Shown piece after piece: positions 7,511 to 14,883 of a stretch of 41,365 nt of DNA (position 1 is the stretch's first letter; every line of letters begins with the position of its first letter). A program made the translations under genes and the position numbers. The stretch is taken from positions 1 to 41,365 of the forward strand of contig NZ_NOIF01000021.1 in NCBI RefSeq assembly GCF_002265265.1, written 5' to 3'. Origin of the DNA: Photobacterium sanguinicancri (GTDB lineage Bacteria > Pseudomonadota > Gammaproteobacteria > Enterobacterales > Vibrionaceae). The notes below the pieces were generated by a model. That model did not search any database, was not told the origin of the DNA, and saw only the letters and a list, made by a program, of their open reading frames with translations.

Positions 7511-7755
7511 GTCATATTTGATAACATACATGCGAAAAACAAACCATTTAAAATTCAATTTATTAAGTGAATTACAAAAGAAGAAATAGTGGTATTAATG
7601 TGAACAGAGGGCGTAAGAGATAACGGGAAATAGTCAGCTTGAGATAACAAACGGTGCAAGGAATATAGTATCAGGAGATAGAGAAATGAAACGAAAAAAG
7701 AATAGCTGGGTGTTGAAGTGAGAGTTCTATAGAGATTACCAAACGGCAGATGGGT
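7511..7755. other. Intergenic region between the FNR box and the 4.5S RNA gene
   Basis: No credible gene is seen. A minus-strand open frame covering 7555-7869 is explained by the 4.5S RNA gene. The stretch after the RNA 3' end is purine-rich on the plus strand, so its minus-strand transcript is pyrimidine-rich, but I see no clean hairpin terminator. Confidence 0.5.
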
Positions 7756-7867
7756 GGAAGCCCCCTCCAGCCACATCCCGGCACACACGTCGCTCATTGT
7801 GGCTGCTCCCTTCCGGGCCTGACCAGGTTCACAAGTTAGTGTTGCGGGAGGACCAAAGGGGGCCTCC
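7756..7867 (-). ncRNA. ffs: 4.5S RNA, signal recognition particle RNA
   Basis: On the minus strand the roughly 112-nt segment starts GGAGGCCCCC and ends GGGGGCTTCC; these ends pair over ten positions with one G-U. The apical domain carries the SRP core GGTCAGGCCCGGAAGG followed by GAGCAGCC, with the GGAA tetraloop and asymmetric loop that bind the Ffh M domain, and the GTGTGCCGGGAT return strand. Length and fold match E. coli 4.5S RNA (114 nt). The RNA joins Ffh to target nascent membrane proteins. The neighbouring genes (ybaZ, ybaY, tesB, mdlAB) match the E. coli ffs context. Ends are set from stem pairing and may be off by a few bases. Confidence 0.95.
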
Positions 7868-8044
7868 ATAGATTCTTTGTCTCTCGACGAGAACGGGATG
7901 GATTATCTACTAAGGCTTGTAGCTTTGCAAGGCGTTCTCGGTAAACTCTCGTTTAAGTGGTGTTTTATTACACAAAACTCGAGCATTACTGCCTTATCCG
8001 TTTGAATTAACTCATTTCTGAGCTATTTCTTGTACTAAGCCGAG

Positions 8045-8776
8045 TTATACCTCTTCAGGATCTTCCAGCAAGTATTCACCTAGCAATGCGCCACCGAGTA
8101 TCAGTAACCAAGCTACCAATATTGGGTTGGGTACATCAAAGTGTGGTACGACGACCAAGGTAGCAAACCCCACAGCTGGGAGTACCCAAGACAGACGAGG
8201 CACCCAATCACCAAATTTAACCTTCTCCATCCCCTGCATCGCTGCAATTAAGCCAGTAATACATAATGCGACTAACGCAGCGTGTTGCATGCCACCAACC
8301 CATAATGGCACCACAAGAAACAGTGGCCACCATGTATTACCTTCTATCGGTCGCCAACTGCGACAAGCAAACCAAATAACACCCACTGCTAATATTTGCA
8401 CCACAGTATACAAACTACTTCCAGGCAACTTGCCTTCGCTTTGCAGTGCCATCAACCCGACATCCATGGCGAGAATAATGGAAACTAACAATGCACCCAG
8501 TTGCCAACTACTCTTTTGAGACATACAAATATTAAAGACAGGCAGCATCATAAAAATACTGATGGAAAGCGCCAGAGGCTGCTCAGGCAAGACCATGCCG
8601 TACGCGCCAAGGCCAATAAGCAGCAACCATGCTGCCATTCCTCCTTGCGGAAGAAGCCAGAGAGCAGGAATAGCTAAAGCGAGAGCAGGTAGCTGCCCAT
8701 CACTGTATCCGAGTGCAGTGACACCTAATACGGTTAATGCAACACTGACCAGAACTAATAACGCGGCATACAACAT
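8045..8776 (-). CDS. Conserved polytopic inner-membrane protein, function unknown
   Basis: A 243-residue protein with about eight hydrophobic segments, low in charge, ending in an acidic LLEDPEEV tail. Glycines and prolines recur within the segments (LPALALAIPALWLLPQGG, VVPLWVGGMQHAALVAL). I do not recognise a transport or enzyme motif. The start at 8776 is preceded by an optimal AGGAGGTG; a longer frame from 8809 would place that sequence inside the gene. It is divergent from the ATL gene, 73 bp away, and lies where E. coli has ffs next to ybaZ, so it is an extra gene in an otherwise conserved block. Confidence 0.8.
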   Translation of the reverse strand: MLYAALLVLVSVALTVLGVTALGYSDGQLPALALAIPALWLLPQGGMAAWLLLIGLGAYGMVLPEQPLALSISIFMMLPVFNICMSQKSSWQLGALLVSIILAMDVGLMALQSEGKLPGSSLYTVVQILAVGVIWFACRSWRPIEGNTWWPLFLVVPLWVGGMQHAALVALCITGLIAAMQGMEKVKFGDWVPRLSWVLPAVGFATLVVVPHFDVPNPILVAWLLILGGALLGEYLLEDPEEV

Positions 8777-8849
8777 GGCAGCACCTCCTTGCGTTGTTCG
8801 GTAGGACATAGAAAAATAGCAGTCTATTTCTTACGGTCTAACTCTTAAT

Positions 8850-9158
8850 ATGGACGATTTTACTGGGCAAATCTATAGCGTGGTCTATCAAATTCCGACA
8901 GGAACGGTAGCAACCTACGGTGATATCGCACGATTAGCAGGCTTTCCCGGTTATGCTCGGCAAGTCGGAAAGCTGATGTCTCGCTTACCTGAAGGCTCGA
9001 AACTTCCTTGGCACAGAGTGATTAACGCTAAAGGGATGATTTCATTAACGGGGGATGATCTTGCGCGTCAGCGTGAAAAATTACGTAGTGAAGGGGTTAC
9101 CGTAAGTGATGGCGGAAAGCTATCGTTACGTATTTATCGGTGGGAAGTCTGCCGTTAA
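8850..9158 (+). CDS. ybaZ: Alkyltransferase-like protein (ATL), DNA base-flipping protein
   Basis: A 102-residue protein homologous to the DNA-binding domain of O6-alkylguanine-DNA alkyltransferase. The helix-turn-helix is TYGDIARLAGFPGYARQVGK with the arginine finger at R37. The active-site PCHR is replaced by PWHR (W54), the mark of ATL proteins, which bind O6-alkylguanine and flip it out but do not remove the alkyl group. They hand the lesion to nucleotide excision repair. Length and position beside ybaY, tesB and ffs match E. coli ybaZ (atl). It stands alone on the plus strand and converges on ybaY through a hairpin. Confidence 0.92.
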   Translation: MDDFTGQIYSVVYQIPTGTVATYGDIARLAGFPGYARQVGKLMSRLPEGSKLPWHRVINAKGMISLTGDDLARQREKLRSEGVTVSDGGKLSLRIYRWEVCR

Positions 9159-9166
9159 AGGAGATT

Positions 9167-9195
9167 CAAAGCATTGGGGGGAAGCCAATGCTTTG
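9167..9195. terminator. Hairpin between convergent ybaZ and ybaY
   Basis: CAAAGCATTGG (9167-9177) and CCAATGCTTTG (9185-9195) form a perfect 11-bp stem with a 7-base loop. It begins nine bases after the ybaZ stop. The flanks are not T-rich, so termination strength is uncertain. Confidence 0.65.
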
Positions 9196-9229
9196 CTCTC
9201 AAACTGAGTACCTAGTAATACGCGGATTT

Positions 9230-9649
9230 TTAATGCGTTTTTACTAACATCAAATCAATCTTTTCAGTCTTATTTGGATCGGTAATCACGCGGTTTGAAG
9301 TGTCTGTAATGAACATCAACTTACCATCGACTTCGATGCGCGCACTCACAGCATAGGTATGATTGGCGATAATTTCATCGGTTTCATAATCAAGCTGGAA
9401 GCTAAACGGGACTTGCTTACCATCAGCGAGGAAAGACTGTTGGCTGATCACTTCGGCTGCAACATCCATTAAAGACACATCAGACAAGGTCACTGTCACT
9501 TTGGCTTCCGCTGGTATTGCAATACGCTCACGGTAGCTCACTGTTCCTTCCACTGTATCTATGCCTTTGTCTTGCTGAATAATTGTTGAACATGCCGTTA
9601 CTGCTAATGCTGCGGCTAAGCCCAATAAGACTGTAATAACCTTTTTCAT
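9230..9649 (-). CDS. ybaY: YbaY-family lipoprotein
   Basis: A 139-residue lipoprotein with a signal peptide (MKKVITVLLGLAAALAVTAC) and lipobox VTAC, cysteine at about position 20. The mature part holds the YbaY core: VEGTVSYRERIAIPAEAKVT, LSDVSLMDVAAEVISQQ and PFSFQLDY, predicted to be beta-rich. Residue +2 after the cysteine is serine, which favours outer-membrane sorting. The ATG at 9649 has GAGG upstream; a longer frame from 9661 is less likely. Position between ybaZ and tesB equals that in E. coli. Biochemical function is not established; I infer an envelope role only. Confidence 0.88.
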   Translation of the reverse strand: MKKVITVLLGLAAALAVTACSTIIQQDKGIDTVEGTVSYRERIAIPAEAKVTVTLSDVSLMDVAAEVISQQSFLADGKQVPFSFQLDYETDEIIANHTYAVSARIEVDGKLMFITDTSNRVITDPNKTEKIDLMLVKTH

Positions 9650-9884
9650 TGTTAACCTCATAATACCCTACGATTCATTCATTATGACTTTCACTACTTT
9701 CGCCTTTAAATCGTTTGATATAAACCCCATATATATCGTTAAGGTTGGACATCATGATGCGATTTAACTTGAAATTATAGCGAAGTCCTCGTAAAACTCT
9801 TAATCAAAGATAAGCAATTACCTAGACTATCAGCAAGATAGTGCTTATCTTTTAACATTCAATATCATTAATAATGGATACCAG

Positions 9885-10745
9885 ATGAGCAAAGAACTGA
9901 CTGAACTTCTCACGCTGTTGCACTTAGAACCTCTTGAACAAGGTTTGTTCCGTGGGCAAAGTGAACATCTCGGGTTACCCCAAGTTTATGGTGGCCAAGT
10001 TATTGGTCAATCGCTCTCTGCTGCAAAGAAAACCGTGGAAGCGGACCGTCATGTTCATTCATTCCATAGCTACTTTCTTCGTCCGGGCGACCCGCAAAAG
10101 CCCATTATTTATGATGTTGAAAATTTACGCGACGGTAAAAGCTTTAGTACTCGCCGCGTAAAAGCAATTCAAAATGGCCGTCCTATTTTCTATTTAACGG
10201 CCTCTTATCAGGGAGAAGAAGAAGGCTATAGCCATCAATCTACTATGCCTGATGTTCCAGCACCTGAGACACTTAAATCTGAAACAGAGTTAGTGAAATC
10301 TCTTGCTGATTACTTACCAAAGCAAGCGGTAGAAACATTTAGCCGTGATCGTCCTATTGAAGTACGTCCGGTTAATGTTATCAACCCATTAAGCCCGACC
10401 AAAACAGAGGCAAAACAATACTTATGGATAAAAGCCAATGGCGAAATGCCAGATGACTTACGTATTCACCAGTATGTATTGGCGTATGCTTCAGACTGGG
10501 GCTTTTTAGTCACCGCCCTGCAACCACATGGAGTAACGCTGCTAACACCTAAGCTTCAAGTGGCTACCATAGATCACTCAATGTGGTTCCACCGCCCATT
10601 CCGCTTAGATGAATGGCTGCTGTACGTGATCGATAGCCCATCAGCCAGTGGTTCTCGTGGTCTTGTTCGCGGTGAAATATACAATCAAAAAGGTGAACTT
10701 GTTGCCTCTGCCGTCCAAGAAGGGCTGATGCGTCACCATAAATAG
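9885..10745 (+). CDS. tesB: Acyl-CoA thioesterase II
   Basis: A 286-residue double-hotdog thioesterase, exactly the length of E. coli TesB. The first hotdog spans about 10-115 ([41 protein letters not shown]). The second spans about 170-284 ([44 protein letters not shown]). The catalytic Asp-Thr-Gln triad is visible: Asp in YASDWG, Thr in ATIDHS and Q278 in AVQEGLM. It hydrolyses medium- to long-chain acyl-CoA to free acid and CoA and may act as an overflow valve for beta-oxidation, whose genes fadIJ lie elsewhere in this window. It is followed by a strong bidirectional terminator. Confidence 0.96.
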   Translation: MSKELTELLTLLHLEPLEQGLFRGQSEHLGLPQVYGGQVIGQSLSAAKKTVEADRHVHSFHSYFLRPGDPQKPIIYDVENLRDGKSFSTRRVKAIQNGRPIFYLTASYQGEEEGYSHQSTMPDVPAPETLKSETELVKSLADYLPKQAVETFSRDRPIEVRPVNVINPLSPTKTEAKQYLWIKANGEMPDDLRIHQYVLAYASDWGFLVTALQPHGVTLLTPKLQVATIDHSMWFHRPFRLDEWLLYVIDSPSASGSRGLVRGEIYNQKGELVASAVQEGLMRHHK

Positions 10746-10786
10746 TGCTAACGGCATCAAGACTACAGCCGTATAACAAATGATAA

Positions 10787-10821
10787 AACGCCACAGAAAC
10801 GACGCCGGTTTCTGTGGCGTT
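10787..10821. terminator. Strong bidirectional terminator between tesB and mdlB
   Basis: AACGCCACAGAAAC (10787-10800) pairs perfectly with GTTTCTGTGGCGTT (10808-10821) around a 7-base loop. On the minus strand the stem runs into GTTTTATC, so it can end both tesB and the mdlA-mdlB operon. Confidence 0.88.
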
Positions 10822-10977
10822 TGACTTTATGCTAGTTCACAAAGCATTGAGCCCATGAATAAGCATACTGCCACTTACTAAGGCTTTGTCAGGGTTAGGT
10901 AAAATCATTCATATTAATCATATCGTTAAGCAATATTATGCTAACAATGACCACTCAATATTTCAATTTCATCAACA

Positions 10978-12759
10978 TTATGCTGAGGCAGCTTCCATAC
11001 CATCATTTTCTAGCTGTTGAAGGTGTTCGCTTGCCTGCTGCAGCTGGTACATCTGCAAGTAGTGACCCTGCTCGGTCAATAGTTGTTGGTGTGTGCCTCG
11101 CTCGATAATTTCACCACGGCTGAGTACCACAATTTCATCAGCATCCATGATGGTTGATAAACGGTGGGCAATCACCACAATACTCATATCTTGACGTAGC
11201 AACGCCAGACCGCGTTGAATATTTTGCTCGGTCCCAGAATCAATATTGGCGGTTGCTTCATCTAAAATCAGAAGCTTAGGCTTCGCAACCAATACCCGTG
11301 CCAATGCTAATAGTTGCTTTTGCCCTGCCGATAAATTGACTTCACCACCACCTAATCGGGTCTCCAATAGATCGCTATATTGACGAATTTGCGCCGCTAA
11401 ACCAACATCTTCTAACGCCTGCCAAACCGCGTCATCACTGACGGTACGGCCTAAGCAAATATTTTCGCGCACAGTATCACTGAGTACATGTGGGTCTTGC
11501 TGCACCATGGCGACACCTTGCCGTAATACGGCTTGCTCAAGGCTTGCCAATGGTCGCCCATCGATACGAACTTCCCCGTCTTTTACCGGGTAAAAGCCCA
11601 TTAAAAGCGAGGCTAATGTGCTCTTTCCACTGCCAGTATGTCCCACTAATGCGAGGAAACCACGGTGCGGTAAATCAATGGAGATATCTTTCAATATGGT
11701 TTGTTTACCATCATAACTAAAAGTGATCTTATCGCACTGTATTGCACCGGTGGCTAACGGTTGTTTATCTTCACCATAGGCTTGTTGCTTCGCATCAATA
11801 AAGCCAAAAATACGCTCACTCGCCACCAGGGCTTGCTGTAATAATGAAAGTTGCTGGGTCAGTTCTATCAATGGCTCGGTCACACGACCAAGGTAACTAA
11901 TAAAGGCATATAAGACCCCGACCCCAACAAGCTCCACGCCACTGACGCCAAATACAGCAACCAAAGAGATCAGCGCAATACCGGAGAGTAAATCAATTAA
12001 TGGCCGTAACAATAGGCCATTTAGCTTGGTTACTTTCACTTGAGCAGCTAGGTGCTCCTTATTGATTTCGGCAAACTGTTGGCTAAACGCACGCTCTTGG
12101 CGCATTAATTGGATTAAGCTCATGCCCTGAATTGATTCACTCATCGAGGCATTAATGTCTGACAGTAAATCACGCATACGGCGGTAAGTGTCTGCACTCT
12201 TGCGCTGATAAATGATCATAACGCCGACGACTATCGGTAGCAGCACCATGACCACTAGCGTTAAACGCCAGCTCAGCATACTCATCACAACCAACATAAC
12301 GCTAATTAGCGCGATGTTTTTTACGACCGTTGAAATCACGAAGATATAAAAGTCTTTAATTGATTCCGTGTCATTAGTGATCCGAGAGATCAATCGCCCC
12401 GTCGGCATATAATCAAATGCCGATAATGGCTGATTCAAAATCTTGCCAAACAGCTCTTTCCGAACCGTTTGCACCACCCCGATTGCAATATCATTAAAAC
12501 GAATGGCCTGCCAATATTGAAATAGAGCGGCAATAATCATTAAGCCAACATAGCTCGCACCAAGCCCAACCATCACCTTTAAAGGGTAATCGTCTTTGGC
12601 TATATGGTTATCGATAAAATGCTGCATCAGCCAAGGGCCCGCCACATCCGCCATCGATGCAACAAATAAGAAAACAATGGCAATCGCTAACTTTCGCTTA
12701 TCTGTTAAGCCATAACTCAGCAGGCGTTTTAGTATTTTCGGATTAACAGCCCCTTTCAT
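10978..12759 (-). CDS. mdlB: Heterodimeric ABC exporter half-transporter MdlB
   Basis: A 593-residue half-transporter, the same length as E. coli MdlB. A six-helix type IV exporter domain (about 20-330, with GRLISRITNDTESIKDFY and GVLYAFISYLGR) precedes an ATPase domain (about 350-575): Walker A GHTGSGKST, Q-loop VQQDP, signature LSAGQ, Walker B LLILDEAT with an intact catalytic glutamate, and the switch AHRLST. The ATG at 12759 overlaps the mdlA stop as TAATG; the longer frame to 12816 lies inside mdlA. It should pair with MdlA as an asymmetric multidrug- or lipid-type exporter in the inner membrane. The substrate is not known. Confidence 0.94.
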   Translation of the reverse strand: MKGAVNPKILKRLLSYGLTDKRKLAIAIVFLFVASMADVAGPWLMQHFIDNHIAKDDYPLKVMVGLGASYVGLMIIAALFQYWQAIRFNDIAIGVVQTVRKELFGKILNQPLSAFDYMPTGRLISRITNDTESIKDFYIFVISTVVKNIALISVMLVVMSMLSWRLTLVVMVLLPIVVGVMIIYQRKSADTYRRMRDLLSDINASMSESIQGMSLIQLMRQERAFSQQFAEINKEHLAAQVKVTKLNGLLLRPLIDLLSGIALISLVAVFGVSGVELVGVGVLYAFISYLGRVTEPLIELTQQLSLLQQALVASERIFGFIDAKQQAYGEDKQPLATGAIQCDKITFSYDGKQTILKDISIDLPHRGFLALVGHTGSGKSTLASLLMGFYPVKDGEVRIDGRPLASLEQAVLRQGVAMVQQDPHVLSDTVRENICLGRTVSDDAVWQALEDVGLAAQIRQYSDLLETRLGGGEVNLSAGQKQLLALARVLVAKPKLLILDEATANIDSGTEQNIQRGLALLRQDMSIVVIAHRLSTIMDADEIVVLSRGEIIERGTHQQLLTEQGHYLQMYQLQQASEHLQQLENDGMEAASA

Positions 12760-14501
12760 TACGCCCCCTCGATTGCTTGTTCTAATTTCTGGTAACGGTA
12801 CATTTCTGCATACCAACTCTCGGCCTTAATTAAGGCTTTATGCGTGCCACGTTCAGCAATACAGCCATGCTGTAATACGAGAATTTCTTCTGCTTGCTCT
12901 AAAGCTGTTAGGCGATGTGCAATCACAATCACCGTTTGCCGTGTCTGTTCACGACGTAAATTACTTAAGATTTGATGCTCGGTTTTACCATCTACCGCAG
13001 ATAGTGCATCATCTAACACTAAAATTTCAGCCTGAAGCAGTAAAGCTCGCGCTATTGCTATGCGCTGCTTTTGTCCGCCAGAAAGTGTAATACCCTTTTC
13101 ACCCACTAAGGTGGCGTAGCCTTCGGGAAACTGCATAATGTCATCATCAATACAGGCCAATCTCGCCGCTTCACGAATAGACTCTTCTGTTGCATCAGGT
13201 TGCCCTAACGCAATGTTATCGGCAATCGAACGAGAAAACAGAAACGGCGTTTGACTCACCACGGCAAAGCGGCTGCGCCAATGATCTAAGTTGGCAGATT
13301 CAATACTAATATCACCGTATTTAATTGAGCCATCAATCAAGGTTTGCTGACGCAATAATAACCCCAGCAAGGTCGATTTACCGCTACCGACAGGCCCTGC
13401 GATCCCCAACATATGCCCTGCGGGTAAATCAAATTTCACATCATTGAGCACACTAAACTGCTGACTTTTCCAAGTAAATTGTTCAATGCCGACAGACAAG
13501 GTTTGCTGATGTTTATCTAAAGCGGTTTCACCGCTGACAATCTCAGGGGCTTCATCAAAAATATGCTGCAACCGCTTCCACGCCGCGGAACCTCGTTCCA
13601 GAATATTAAACAACCACGCCATGGCAAGCATTGGCCAAATCATCAAGCCTTGGTACAAGGTAAAGGCCGTCAGATCACCAAGCGATAAACGCCCCGTCGA
13701 GACAAAATACGCACCACCAGCGACACTCAAAAAGAAGGACATGCCGATGGTGATTTGGATTACTGGATTAAACAGTGCATCGACTTTTTCTACTGCGAGG
13801 TTCTTTCGGCCAGTATCATCAACAACCGCATCAAACTCTTGCTGTTGACGCTGCTCAAGCCCAAAAGCACGGATCATCCGTACGCCATTAAGCGTTTCTT
13901 GGGTTTTATCAGTAAGGTTAGAAAACGCAGCTTGTGAAACACCAAAGCGTGTGTGTAATTGACGCCCCAGAAAAAATACCGCAATAGCCATTATCGGCAT
14001 AGGCAGTAACGCCAGTACCGTCAGCTCCCAACTGTATTGGGTTGTCATGACCAATAGCACGACAATACCAGTGAGTAATGAATCTGCAGCCGTTAATACC
14101 CCTTCACCTGCGGTTAGCACCACCGAGTTAACATCGTTGGTAGAACGGGCCATCAAATCACCGGTTTTAAACCGTTCAAAAAAGACGGGAGGATGTGATG
14201 AAAAATGACGATATAAGCGGTTACGGATCACTGTCCCTAATTTTGCCGCCGCACTAAATAGCCAAACTCGCCAAATAATACGCAGTACATATACCACGCC
14301 CCACAAAGCAATCAGCCCAGCTAAACTCAGTAATAAGGTTGATGTCGACATGTCGCCTGCCACAACACTGTCCACTACCCAGCCAATAGCCTTGGGGGGG
14401 ACTAGCTCAAATAACGCCACCACACCCAAAATCATGATTGCGCCACCGTATCGGCGCCACTCTTGTATAAAGAACCAACGAAGTTGCCAGAAAATCTGCA
14501 T
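12759..14501 (-). CDS. mdlA: Heterodimeric ABC exporter half-transporter MdlA
   Basis: A 580-residue half-transporter close to E. coli MdlA (590). The membrane domain (about 15-310) includes TGDLMARSTNDVNSVVLTAG and ERGSAAWKRL. The ATPase domain has Walker A GPVGSGKST, Q-loop VSQTP, signature LSGGQ, Walker B ILVLDDALSAVD and AHRLTA. The catalytic glutamate after Walker B is aspartate (LDDA), as in the degenerate half of heterodimeric exporters, so one of the two ATP sites is probably weak. The start at 14501 is chosen because GGAGG lies five bases upstream; an ATG at 14504 is too close and a longer frame to 14531 lacks a binding site. In E. coli glnK-amtB separates mdlB from tesB; here only a terminator does. 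Confidence 0.94.
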   Translation of the reverse strand: MQIFWQLRWFFIQEWRRYGGAIMILGVVALFELVPPKAIGWVVDSVVAGDMSTSTLLLSLAGLIALWGVVYVLRIIWRVWLFSAAAKLGTVIRNRLYRHFSSHPPVFFERFKTGDLMARSTNDVNSVVLTAGEGVLTAADSLLTGIVVLLVMTTQYSWELTVLALLPMPIMAIAVFFLGRQLHTRFGVSQAAFSNLTDKTQETLNGVRMIRAFGLEQRQQQEFDAVVDDTGRKNLAVEKVDALFNPVIQITIGMSFFLSVAGGAYFVSTGRLSLGDLTAFTLYQGLMIWPMLAMAWLFNILERGSAAWKRLQHIFDEAPEIVSGETALDKHQQTLSVGIEQFTWKSQQFSVLNDVKFDLPAGHMLGIAGPVGSGKSTLLGLLLRQQTLIDGSIKYGDISIESANLDHWRSRFAVVSQTPFLFSRSIADNIALGQPDATEESIREAARLACIDDDIMQFPEGYATLVGEKGITLSGGQKQRIAIARALLLQAEILVLDDALSAVDGKTEHQILSNLRREQTRQTVIVIAHRLTALEQAEEILVLQHGCIAERGTHKALIKAESWYAEMYRYQKLEQAIEGA

Positions 14502-14883
14502 CATCCCTCCACAGACATCAGGTACAGCCAAAATGTAAGCATCAAATAGGTGAGAGCTAATGCTTTATCGTCTTTTTTAGTCGATCTCGAAGAAGATCTT
14601 AGGTAGGAATGAATCTGAAACATCCCATTAACACTGATAATTATCTAACTATGGTATTTTTATTCAACAACTTATTTAATCCTTAATAAAAAAGCAGACA
14701 TCCATCTAAGTTAAGAGCACCTCTAGTCTGTGATTAGGCATATATCACTTTGTACAGTTAGCATTTAATGGTGATTATATTAACGAAAAAAAAAGAGGCT
14801 TATTCTGGATAAGCCTCTTTCAGTTTGTTGCGGTATTTTAGTCGATTACTGCAAGCTTAATACTTTGCTATTGACGCTCTGAG
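14502..14883. other. Intergenic region upstream of mdlA
   Basis: The region holds the mdlA promoter area and, at its right end, the terminator of the FTR1 cluster (14792-14820). It is AT-rich with no open frame of coding character and marks the left junction of the FTR1 cluster. Confidence 0.6.
14792..14820 (-). terminator. Strong intrinsic terminator of the FTR1/multihaem cluster
   Basis: On the minus strand AAAGAGGCTTA (14820-14810) pairs with TAAGCCTCTTT (14802-14792), loop of seven, followed by a run of nine T. It lies about 65 bp after the last gene of the cluster. Confidence 0.9.

Noticed and set aside
7555-7869. 104-codon open frame on the minus strand
   Set aside because: It coincides with the 4.5S RNA gene; the translated segment reads through the SRP core and has no ribosome site or domain.
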